Below, in pieces: positions 1 through 5,305 of a DNA stretch of 5,515 nt (positions within the stretch are counted from its first letter, which is position 1; each line of letters begins with the position of its first letter). Below the pieces are notes generated by a model that saw only the letters and a list, made by a program, of their open reading frames with translations, had not been told where the DNA came from and ran no database searches. The stretch is from CAZUHK01 sp964620345. GTDB taxonomy: Bacteria; Planctomycetota; Phycisphaerae; Phycisphaerales; Zrk34. Made by a program: the position numbers and the translations under genes. The DNA is taken from the NCBI GenBank assembly GCA_964620345.1, contig CAZUHK010000187.1, forward strand, positions 1-5,515, read 5' to 3'.

Positions 1-1342
1 CCTTCTCCAACAGGCGTTGCTGCAGATCAGACGGCGCAACGTAGAGAAACGATCGTCCCCTCTTGACCCTCATTAGCAGCCCCCACCGGTCGGATAGCTC
101 GGACAAATCCTTTCGAGCGGTGTCGTATGCTACGCCATGAGTGTTCTTGTGTTGCTGAATTGTGTAGATATGTCCCGAGTGACTCATGCCGTGGCGGAGT
201 AGGGCGAGTTGACGGTGATTCAGTTCGTGGGTTAGGTTGCTATGCTTCAGTTGCTTCTCTAATTCTTCGAGTCCGGATACTCTCTTTTGTATGTATTGTT
301 GAAGCTCAGAGATTGATCTACGCACAACATCCAACTGATGAACGATGAAGTACGTCAGGTCATTCTCGTCCGTTTCTGCGTACAGAAATGCTCGACCGTA
401 CTTGGCTGGAGCGGACTGGAGTATTCGCGAAATAGACACAAACTCAACAAGCCAATATCCGTCTCGAAGCATCGACCAGTAGAAGAGAGCACGCGCGGTT
501 CGTCCGTTCCCATCCACATACGGATGTATGTATGAAAGCATGAAGTGCAGAATGATTGCTCTCACCACTGGATGAACGAAGAATCCATCGAAGTCGTTGG
601 CAAATTCACACAGTTGCCGCATCCAAGTCTCGAGTCCAGATGCGACGGGTGGTGTGTAGACGATTTCGCGAGATTCCGCTACGACATGGATGTCATCATT
701 CTCGTCTCTGAAAGTGCCCGCCTTTGATTGCTTGTCCAACGTGCCGACTGTGAGAATTCGATGGATCTCGTTGACCATGCGGATCGTCAACCGTTCCTTG
801 GCGTTTCGCTTCACGAAGTTCATCGCGCGGTAGTTGTTGAATATCATCAGCTCACTGCGATCTCTTGGCTTGCGCTGTTCCCGCAGCATCTGCTTCGCTA
901 CGTCGCGCGTTGTTGATGCGCCCTCGAGTTGACTTGATGTGATCGCTTCTTCCTGTAGCGAACTGATGAGATACGTGTTCTTCATTTCCACACTCAGAAT
1001 TGGATGACTTGCCGTCAACGTGCCCGCGGCGTGTTGATCAAGCCAGTGCAGTTCCCTCTGAAATGCGTATAGCATTGCGAACTTGAAGTCAGTACCGGTT
1101 GCGTCACGAAACGGAAGGTGCTTGTAGACTGCCCTTCTGGCCCACTTCATCCCTGCCCACCAATTCTCGTTTGACAAGCCTTCTGGAGGATCGAGAAAGC
1201 GGAGCTTGTCCCAGTGTAGGTAGCGGTCTCTGGAATCGACAAGCGTTGACGTTGTGTACAGCCGAAGTGCTTGGGCTTGGTCCTTCTTGATCAGGTCTGT
1301 CATTATTTCGTCTGCGCTCGGCGGATTGACTGGAACCTGCAT
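1..1342 (-). CDS. Fic family protein adenylyltransferase (class II), 3' end beyond window
   Basis: An open frame of 447 codons runs unbroken from the ATG at 1342-1340 to the left edge. An AGGA ribosome site lies about 8 bases before the ATG. Fic enzymes usually transfer AMP from ATP to a hydroxyl side chain of a target protein. The complete catalytic motif HPYVDGNGRTAR is at residues 273-284: H273 is the general base, D277 binds the metal, and G278-R281 with R284 form the phosphate-binding loop. The N-terminal inhibitory helix motif SSQLEG (residues 136-141, S136 and E140) marks a class II, self-inhibited Fic protein. The flap that docks the target is around residues 209-222 (GTFRDEN). Residues about 372-440 look like a winged helix, common in this COG3177-type group. 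Its target is unknown. It is not a Doc kinase, because the HPYVDGNGR motif is the AMP-transfer type, and no antitoxin partner is visible upstream. Confidence 0.93.
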   Translation of the reverse strand, partial: MQVPVNPPSADEIMTDLIKKDQAQALRLYTTSTLVDSRDRYLHWDKLRFLDPPEGLSNENWWAGMKWARRAVYKHLPFRDATGTDFKFAMLYAFQRELHWLDQHAAGTLTASHPILSVEMKNTYLISSLQEEAITSSQLEGASTTRDVAKQMLREQRKPRDRSELMIFNNYRAMNFVKRNAKERLTIRMVNEIHRILTVGTLDKQSKAGTFRDENDDIHVVAESREIVYTPPVASGLETWMRQLCEFANDFDGFFVHPVVRAIILHFMLSYIHPYVDGNGRTARALFYWSMLRDGYWLVEFVSISRILQSAPAKYGRAFLYAETDENDLTYFIVHQLDVVRRSISELQQYIQKRVSGLEELEKQLKHSNLTHELNHRQLALLRHGMSHSGHIYTIQQHKNTHGVAYDTARKDLSELSDRWGLLMRVKRGRSFLYVAPSDLQQRLLEK

Positions 1343-1447
1343 CGTATGATCCTACTTGAGGGTATCGGCCGCAATACACGTACAATCTAATGCAACTGGG
1401 ATTTAATTACCAGTGCTTCTGCAATTGGTAGTTCGCGGCAAACTACA

Positions 1448-1468
1448 TAACAAAGCCATTGAGCAGAC
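1448..1468 (+). other. Possible half attC site (left arm only)
   Basis: TAACAAA followed by GCCATTGAGCAGAC closely matches the left arm of the attC-like structure at 4453-4478, which reads TAACAAA, six extra bases, then GCATTCAGCAGAC. No complementary right arm ending in GTTA occurs before the repeat at 1528. If real, this is a broken attC belonging to the fic cassette. The match is short and could be chance. Confidence 0.25.
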
Positions 1469-1533
1469 TCATAACTCTAATATCTTCATTACCATAGACA
1501 CGGTATTCCGACTCTTCGTCCGGTCCTAAACTA

Positions 1534-1552
1534 TTGACAACCGTCACGTGAC
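1534..1552 (+). promoter_or_regulatory. Promoter/operator-like element of truncated higB
   Basis: A consensus -35 hexamer TTGACA (1534-1539) is followed by the perfect 10-base palindrome GTCACGTGAC (1543-1552). The palindrome sits where a promoter spacer would be. This is the duplicate of the element upstream of the intact higB. The -10 is weak: TACATC lies 17 bases after the -35. Confidence 0.45.
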
Positions 1553-1567
1553 ATATTACATCTAATT

Positions 1568-1726
1568 GTGATCAAGACCTTTGCAGATCGACACACCCAG
1601 GAGATTTACATCACCGGAAGGTCGAGAAGGCTCCCGCCGGATATCCGGCGGCGGGCAAGGAGAAAGCTCGATTACGTTGATGTAGCGTCTCGGTTGGAGG
1701 ATCTACGGAAAAAGCATGCGCGATAG
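1568..1726 (+). pseudogene. Truncated HigB toxin remnant (52 codons)
   Basis: Starts at the same GTG as the intact higB at 4616 and is identical for 45 codons; codon 46 is CTA instead of CTC, still Leu. The shared sequence then stops and the frame ends after RKKHAR at a TAG. The fragment keeps the N-terminal helices of the RelE/HigB fold but loses every residue expected to matter for mRNA cleavage in the full protein (H55, R74 and the C-terminal D91-Y92-H93). It cannot be an active toxin. No antitoxin gene follows. The promoter region is intact, so a short peptide could still be made. Confidence 0.9.
1634..1651. repeat. 18-base perfect palindrome inside higB remnant
   Basis: CCGCCGGATATCCGGCGG is self-complementary over its full length. 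It encodes part of the LPPDIRR segment of HigB, so codon constraint may explain it. The same palindrome is at 4682-4699 in the second copy. Confidence 0.8.
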
Positions 1727-1839
1727 CCCGAAATAAGAATTTACGCGCCGTGCATGGGAATTCACTCCCCGGGTCTCACCCCTTCACTGATGTATGCTTA
1801 TGTGCGCCGGCCCTCGAGTAGTATCGCTAAGCACCAGAT

Positions 1840-2925
1840 ATGGCTATACTCACGGTTAGGATGAATAGCAGACGCCGCGCAGAGAAAACCAGACACTGCG
1901 AAGCGGGGCATTTTCTCCCCGTGTTCCGCGCTGTCGGGCTCGGCCTCTCTCTCGTCGTGTTGCTTGGCGCCTGTATATCCTACTCGGGTGAGCGAATCGA
2001 CCGTGATCGAATCACCCATGAGTCCTTCGCGGCTGGGCAGCGACAGGTCCTGCTGGAGGAAACCGGACAAGACGGACAGGCTCTGCACATCTCGTACACG
2101 AGAAGCGGAAGCTACCGCGGCGGAAATGCGGTGGTCCTCCTCCACGGCGTGCCGAGCTCATCATGGATGTACCGCTATGTGCTCGAAGATCTGCATAATG
2201 ACGATCTGACGGTTATTGCGCCGGATCTTCTCGGTTACGGATCAAGCTCAAAACCGCAGATGCCGGTGGCGGAAGCAGCAGAGTTCTATTCTCCATCACG
2301 CCAGTCCCTACGAATCGAGGAAGTCCTCAAGAGCCTCGGCATCAGTGAGGCGACGTTCGTGGTGCACGATGTGGGCGGGCCTGTGGCCTGGGAGCTTGCG
2401 TCGCGACGGCCGGATCTCTTTGAGGGTCTCGTCGTGCTCAATACGATCGGTGCGCCGGGTGGCTTCGCGCCCCCTCCGAGTCTGGACAATGCTCTCGTGC
2501 AGACAGCGATGCGCCTTGTCGGCTTTGAGGGCGAGGGCACGATACGCTCCATCGTCTGCAACATGGTTGCCGAGCCCGACGAGCTTGATACGGCCGTGCA
2601 ACTCGAGGGCTACTATCAACCGTTTCGCGAGGGCTCAAGCCTTCCGTACTACGCCTTCCTAAGCCACCTGGACATCGTCCGCGACCGCCTCCCCGGCTAT
2701 CAGTCGACCATTTCTTCCCTCGATCTGCCCTCGGCCGTTATCTGGGGAGCTCAGGATGAAAACCTGCTTGCCACTCCCTCAGTCGAGTGGTTCGCCTCGG
2801 CACTGAGTACATCGGCCTCGCGCAGCCTGCGACTGACCGATGCAAAGCATCTGATCGCCGAGGAGGAACCTGCGCTGATCGCCGAAGCAATCCGTCAGGT
2901 TTCGAGCGAGGTAGCCAACAGGTAA
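1840..2925 (+). CDS. Putative lipoprotein alpha/beta hydrolase with Asp nucleophile
   Basis: A 361-residue alpha/beta hydrolase related to the epoxide hydrolase/haloalkane dehalogenase group. A hydrophobic segment (residues 32-43) ends in the lipobox LLGAC, with C45 as the likely lipidated residue, suggesting export and membrane anchoring. In the catalytic domain the oxyanion turn is HGVPSSSW (102-109), the nucleophile elbow VVHDVGG puts Asp177 in the nucleophile place, the acid is D306 in IWGAQDE, and the base is H337 in DAKHLI. A cap lies around residues 205-285 with Tyr pairs at 258-259 and 270-271. The Asn after HG and the Trp after the nucleophile, which bind halide in haloalkane dehalogenases, are both replaced by Val. 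An epoxide- or ester-type hydrolysis is therefore more likely; the substrate is unknown. The start is uncertain: this ATG gives a long 31-residue n-region, while ATG 1861 or GTG 1921 would give a more usual signal peptide. Confidence 0.88.
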   Translation: MAILTVRMNSRRRAEKTRHCEAGHFLPVFRAVGLGLSLVVLLGACISYSGERIDRDRITHESFAAGQRQVLLEETGQDGQALHISYTRSGSYRGGNAVVLLHGVPSSSWMYRYVLEDLHNDDLTVIAPDLLGYGSSSKPQMPVAEAAEFYSPSRQSLRIEEVLKSLGISEATFVVHDVGGPVAWELASRRPDLFEGLVVLNTIGAPGGFAPPPSLDNALVQTAMRLVGFEGEGTIRSIVCNMVAEPDELDTAVQLEGYYQPFREGSSLPYYAFLSHLDIVRDRLPGYQSTISSLDLPSAVIWGAQDENLLATPSVEWFASALSTSASRSLRLTDAKHLIAEEEPALIAEAIRQVSSEVANR

Positions 2926-3134
2926 TCGCCGGATAAAAACGGGACCGGCCGGGTCGGCGGCGACCTCTCAGTTGCCCTGCGACTCGCTTCGGCTTCGTTT
3001 ATCGCGCGCCCGAGAACCGCTCCACCACTGGATCGGCCCGCGGAATGCGCCATCGGCTCCTGGATCATGACCGGCCTGCCGTTGGCTATCTCAACGAGCG
3101 CCGTCAGCGCGATCGCGTTGAAGGTGCGATTCAT
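2895..3134 (-). CDS. Doubtful small protein coupled to the alkylation repair gene
   Basis: A 79-residue frame starts with an ATG that shares its A with the stop codon of the upstream alkylation repair gene (TGATG), a typical arrangement for translational coupling. It begins MNRTFNAIALTALVEIANG and runs antisense into the last 31 bases of the convergent hydrolase. No family is recognised, and the C-terminal half is rich in Arg, Ser and Pro, as expected from chance translation of GC-rich DNA. The coupling geometry is its only real support. Confidence 0.25.
   Translation of the reverse strand: MNRTFNAIALTALVEIANGRPVMIQEPMAHSAGRSSGGAVLGRAINEAEASRRATERSPPTRPVPFLSGDYLLATSLET
3091..3121. repeat. 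Hairpin just past the alkylation repair gene
   Basis: TCAACG (3091-3096) pairs with CGTTGA (3116-3121), and an inner GCGC/GCGC pair adds to the stem. It sits right after the end of the alkylation repair gene. No T-run follows on either strand, so it is not a standard intrinsic terminator, though it could protect mRNA ends. Confidence 0.35.
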
Positions 3135-3865
3135 CAACACCGCGCCTCCTTGCGCTTCTTCCCTATCTCTCCGCGCGATTCGATCTTCTCAATGTAGGGC
3201 CTTATCGGCGGAACCTTGCAGGCTGTGTCTCCCATGTCGACGCGCACCTTCCCTATACGCTCGCCGATCTCCTTGCAGCGTTCGGTAAGTTCAGGGACCG
3301 CGGCGCCCACGCTGATGACGAACTGGTTCATGACGTAGCGCACTCGATTTCGCTCCTCATGAATTGTCTGCTCGACTGTGTCGAGCAGTTGTTCGAGCTC
3401 CGAAACATCAAACTCATCGTTGTCTCGGATGGCAAGAAGGGACGAGAAGGTGGACCAGCCGGCACAGGCGATCATCTCATCGCCGGAGGACATCCACTCG
3501 CGAGCAAGTTCCAACCCGTACGGTGACTCGGCGGCAAGCCAGGCGACGGTACACTCGCTGAGCATGTACCAGTACGCCTGCTCGACCCAGTGCTGAAGCT
3601 GCTCCTTCGTCACCTTCGTCTCGTCTGCAATAAGACCGGCGAAATACATGGCGTCGCTGTTACCGGTCTCGTAGAGCGCAAGCGCAAGCTCGTGATCGCG
3701 CGAGATCTTCCTTGCCAGTGGCTTCATGTCACCGATGCGCGTGCCGAAAAAGGGCTCGCGCGCACCGTGCTTCACAAGCGTGTTCTTGGCAGTTTCGCTG
3801 CCGTGTTCCTCCAGGAAGGCAAGGACCTCGTCCCTGCTCATCTGAACCGGTGCTTTCTTAGCCAT
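3134..3865 (-). CDS. DNA alkylation repair protein (COG4912/AlkD-like HEAT-repeat fold)
   Basis: The 243-residue product matches the whole length of the DNA_alkylation (PF08713) type group. Recognisable blocks are KHGAREPFFGTRIGDMKPL (32-50), the Asn/Asp-rich TGNSDAMYFAGLIAD (67-81), the aromatic QAYWYMLSECTVAWLAAESP (96-115), the RVRYVMNQFVISVG segment (174-187), KVRVDMGDTACKVP (206-219) and the basic tail GKKRKEARC (235-243). Proteins of this all-helical ALK/HEAT-repeat superfamily include AlkC and AlkD, which excise bulky alkylated bases from DNA. Activity of this particular subgroup is inferred from homology only. The ATG is preceded by a GGGGGA ribosome site about five bases away. It is transcribed against the hydrolase and may be followed by a coupled small ORF. 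A TATAAT promoter element lies 35 bases upstream. Confidence 0.9.
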   Translation of the reverse strand: MAKKAPVQMSRDEVLAFLEEHGSETAKNTLVKHGAREPFFGTRIGDMKPLARKISRDHELALALYETGNSDAMYFAGLIADETKVTKEQLQHWVEQAYWYMLSECTVAWLAAESPYGLELAREWMSSGDEMIACAGWSTFSSLLAIRDNDEFDVSELEQLLDTVEQTIHEERNRVRYVMNQFVISVGAAVPELTERCKEIGERIGKVRVDMGDTACKVPPIRPYIEKIESRGEIGKKRKEARC

Positions 3866-3900
3866 ATGTTCCCCCTCTGGCGCCGTCCGAAATGTTCATT

Positions 3901-3906
3901 ATTATA
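3901..3906 (-). promoter_or_regulatory. -10 element for the alkylation repair gene
   Basis: On the minus strand this reads TATAAT, a perfect -10 hexamer, preceded by TTGAC. It lies 35 bases before the start codon, giving a leader of roughly 30 bases. The -35 region at the right distance is poor, so the promoter is inferred mainly from the -10 and its location. Confidence 0.45.
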
Positions 3907-3933
3907 GTCAACTTGGCCCGAAAACGCGATCGG

Positions 3934-3951
3934 CTCGCCGTATCCGGCGAG
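3934..3951. repeat. Short perfect hairpin
   Basis: CTCGCCG and CGGCGAG form a seven-base-pair stem around TATC, upstream of the alkylation repair promoter. No T-run follows, so it does not look like a terminator. Function unknown. Confidence 0.5.
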
Positions 3952-3997
3952 AACAGGTCCGATATCGCCAAGGATTTGCAACGGATGATCAGGCACT

Positions 3998-4016
3998 GTT
4001 CACGCTTCTCGTGAAC
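3998..4016. repeat. Short perfect inverted repeat, possible regulator site
   Basis: GTTCACG and CGTGAAC are perfect inverted repeats separated by five bases. The spacing and AT/GC mix resemble a dimeric regulator's binding site, about 92 bases upstream of the TATAAT of the alkylation repair gene. No regulator in the window obviously matches it. Confidence 0.35.
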
Positions 4017-4077
4017 TTGCGCCAAGAAGGGGAGCGCCGGGGACCCGGAACCGACGAAGAGAGCCCCGGAAAAATGA

Positions 4078-4197
4078 TGCGATAATCGAACGATCCTAAT
4101 CGATATTCTTCTATACACCGAATCTGAGTTCACGGAGCTTCTCACGGACGGCGGATTTCCGGCAGAAGAAGTCCAGGCTAAAGGGGAAACGATCTAA
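4078..4197 (+). pseudogene. Possible decayed C-terminus of a SAM-dependent methyltransferase
   Basis: Between a TGA at 4075 and a TAA at 4195 the frame reads ILIDILLYTESEFTELLTDG and then GFPAEEVQAKGE. The pattern YT-x-x-EF-x-x-LL-x-x-GF-x-x-x-EV is common at the end of class I methyltransferases. A neighbouring frame then continues with KHWLGYAVRDP before a TGA at about 4244, as if a frameshift split the tail. No start, ribosome site or SAM-binding motif is seen upstream. This is a pattern-based guess from memory. Confidence 0.25.
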
Positions 4198-4449
4198 GAG
4201 AAAGCCGGCTAAGCACTGGCTTGGCTATGCCGTGCGGGATCCTTGACCTGGTAACGCTTCACGAGCGAGTCGAGGAAGAGCAGCTCCGGCAGACGAACGA
4301 CTCGTACATCGACAACCGGTATCCGGTTAATGAGCTACCGGCCTCAGAGCAAGCGCCCAGACTATCCAAGGTGCAAGAGTTCGTGACCCTATCACGCGAA
4401 GTATTCGAAACCGAGCAAACTACTATCCAACTACCGCACGACCAGGACG

Positions 4450-4565
4450 GGGTAACAAAACAAGTGCATTCAGCAGACCTGGCGGGCGTCACGCCCGTTG
4501 CCTGCCGGCCGGCGCCGGCAACGGCCACGCCGAATTCCGCCAAGCAGCTGATGCCATCGTTATGC
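4450..4565 (+). other. attC-like integron recombination site (large nested inverted repeat)
   Basis: Five complementary blocks are nested in strict order: TAAC 4453-4456 with GTTA 4559-4562; GCAT-T-CAGC 4466-4474 with GCTGATGC 4547-4554, leaving one bulged T; TGGCGG 4480-4485 with CCGCCA 4537-4542; GGCGT 4485-4489 with ACGCC 4527-4531; and CCGTTGCC 4495-4502 with GGCAACGG 4517-4524. The ends GGGTAAC and GTTATGC resemble the R'' and R' core boxes (RYYYAAC and GTTRRRY, with imperfect matches). The second block fits L''/L', with the extra-helical base expected of attC. The 116-base length is within the attC range. Cutting at G/TTATGC would make the higBA operon the next cassette. A MITE or other hairpin element is the main alternative. 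Confidence 0.55.
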
Positions 4566-4581
4566 CAATGCAGAAAAACTA

Positions 4582-4600
4582 TTGACAACCGTCACGTGAC
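4582..4600 (+). promoter_or_regulatory. higBA promoter/operator-like element
   Basis: TTGACA (4582-4587) matches the -35 consensus. TACATC, 17 bases further on, is a weak -10. The perfect palindrome GTCACGTGAC (4591-4600) lies between them, where a bound repressor would block RNA polymerase. HigA antitoxins normally repress their own promoter through palindromes, so this is the best operator candidate. Binding by this HigA is not shown. Confidence 0.5.
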
Positions 4601-4615
4601 ATATTACATCTAATT

Positions 4616-4897
4616 GTGATCAAGACCTTTGCAGATCGACACACCCAGGAGATTTACATCACCGGAAGGTCGAGAAGGCTCCCGCCGGATATCCGGCGGC
4701 GGGCAAGGAGAAAGCTCGATTACGTTGATGTAGCGTCTCGGTTGGAGGATCTCAAGACGCCTCCCGGAAACAAGCTTCACCAGCTTGACCGGGACAGAGA
4801 GGGTCAGCACGCGATCCGGATCAACGATCAGTGGCGTATATGCTTTCGATTCGAGGATGGGGATGCATTCGATGTTGAAATCACCGATTATCATTGA
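4616..4897 (+). CDS. higB: HigB toxin, RelE-family ribosome-dependent mRNA interferase
   Basis: A 93-residue protein of normal HigB length. HigB toxins of the RelE superfamily cut mRNA in the ribosomal A site and are neutralised by HigA. The N-terminus VIKTFADRHTQEIY, the LPPDIRRRARRKLDY helix (22-36), PPGNKLHQL (49-57), the INDQWRICFRF strand (69-79) and the ending VEITDYH are all typical. H55, R74 and D91-Y92-H93 fit the positions known to be important in Proteus vulgaris HigB, so the enzyme looks intact. The start is a GTG with no strong Shine-Dalgarno, which may keep synthesis low; it is chosen because family members begin with IKxF. Toxin precedes antitoxin, the usual hig order, with 13 bases between the genes. 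The first 45 codons are duplicated exactly at 1568. Confidence 0.95.
   Translation: MIKTFADRHTQEIYITGRSRRLPPDIRRRARRKLDYVDVASRLEDLKTPPGNKLHQLDRDREGQHAIRINDQWRICFRFEDGDAFDVEITDYH
4682..4699. repeat. 18-base perfect palindrome inside higB
   Basis: CCGCCGGATATCCGGCGG, the second copy of the palindrome at 1634-1651. It lies within the codons for LPPDIRR. It could form a hairpin in the toxin mRNA or simply reflect codon choice. Confidence 0.8.
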
Positions 4898-4910
4898 GAG
4901 GCTGTAAACT

Positions 4911-5225
4911 ATGAGTATACCAAACACCAGAGCAAGACGGGTCCGCCCGATCCATCCGGGTGAAATGTTGAGAGAAGATTTCATGCCCGATTTCGAACTT
5001 ACTGTTTCTCGGCTCGCTCAGGCGTTGGGCGTCTCCCGCCAATCAGTAAACGAACTCGTTCGTGAACGTCGATCCGTGAGTCCGGAGATGGCGTTGCGGC
5101 TTTCGAGATTGTTTGGCAACTCCGCTGAGTTCTGGCTGAACGCACAACGTGCTGTGGATCTATGGGATACGGAGCAGACGGCCGGTCCCGACATACAACG
5201 CGTTGAGCCTCTGGGCATCGGGTAA
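4911..5225 (+). CDS. higA: HigA family antitoxin (XRE-type HTH)
   Basis: The 104-residue protein shows the HigA signature IHPGEMLREDFM (14-25). A Cro/C1-type helix-turn-helix follows: TVSRLAQALGVSRQSVNELV (31-50), with the recognition helix near residues 42-51. The SPEMALRLSRLFGNSAEFWL segment (57-76) is also typical of the family. It binds and inhibits HigB and should repress the higBA promoter. It starts 13 bases after the higB stop; GAGAGG overlapping that stop is a suitable ribosome site nine bases before the ATG, so the two genes form one operon. The stop codon lies in GGGTAAC, the same heptamer that opens the attC-like site upstream. Length and motifs are complete. Confidence 0.95.
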   Translation: MSIPNTRARRVRPIHPGEMLREDFMPDFELTVSRLAQALGVSRQSVNELVRERRSVSPEMALRLSRLFGNSAEFWLNAQRAVDLWDTEQTAGPDIQRVEPLGIG

Positions 5226-5305
5226 CCAGGAATCATCGAGATGGTTGAACAGCTGGAAGAACCGGAGCGTTATGAGGTTTACACTGTGCGTGGAAAGGAG
5301 GCCCC

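Larger units (their letters stand above)
1528..1704. repeat. 177-base perfect direct repeat, copy 1
   Basis: Identical base for base to 4576-4752 in the same orientation (offset 3048). It begins at AAACTATTGACA, just before the -35-like hexamer, and ends at GGAGGATCT inside higB. Flanks differ abruptly on both sides. This copy lacks the 3' half of higB and all of higA. Confidence 0.98.
1343..1839. other. Stretch without an intact gene between fic and the hydrolase
   Basis: The fic-proximal part (1343-1527) is AT-rich and must hold the fic promoter, although no convincing -35/-10 pair stands out. It contains two small hairpins: 1392-1416 (GCA-CTGG/CCAG-TGC with one bulged A) and 1428-1446 (GTAGTT/AACTAC). 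It also holds a short attC-arm-like sequence at 1448-1468. The first copy of the 177-base repeat with truncated higB follows. Bases 1727-1839 show no recognisable protein and should carry the hydrolase promoter, but no clear one is seen. Confidence 0.7.
3907..4449. other. Stretch without an intact gene, with gene remnants and hairpins
   Basis: No intact gene is convincing here. A 40-codon plus-strand frame (3892-4014) and the front part of a TTG-started frame (4221-4613) are open but have no recognisable domain or ribosome site. The second runs straight through the structured 4450-4565 element, which argues against it being coding. Small hairpins occur at 3934-3951, 3998-4016 and 4313-4328 (AACCGG/CCGGTT). 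The region 4078-4197 may be a decayed methyltransferase end. Confidence 0.6.
4576..4752. repeat. 177-base perfect direct repeat, copy 2
   Basis: Identical to 1528-1704 without a single difference. This copy begins 10 bases after the attC-like site and continues at its right end into the complete higB. Zero divergence over 177 bases implies a recent duplication, active gene conversion or an assembly artefact. Confidence 0.98.

Noticed and set aside
127..916. Several plus-strand ORFs of 60-73 codons across the fic region
   Set aside because: They are antisense shadows of the intact Fic coding frame, with no domain or ribosome site.
1104..1385. Minus-strand 93-codon ORF at the start of fic
   Set aside because: It is a shifted frame over the first Fic codons; the Fic frame with AGGA and family-like sequence explains the region.
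2926..3133. Intrinsic terminator between the convergent hydrolase and alkylation repair genes
   Set aside because: GC-rich hairpins exist but none is followed by a T-run on either strand.
4001..4080. GGGGACCCGGAACC-type sequence recalling the c-di-AMP (ydaO) riboswitch
   Set aside because: Only one short block looks similar; the other conserved blocks and a suitable downstream gene start are missing.
4249..4332. TGGTAAC ... GTTAATG pair with CGAGTCG/CGACTCG arms as another attC
   Set aside because: Only one internal block pairs and the closing box does not fit GTTRRRY; likely chance.
4221..4613. TTG-started 130-codon ORF
   Set aside because: It reads straight through the attC-like hairpin and into the higB promoter, has no recognisable domain and no good ribosome site.
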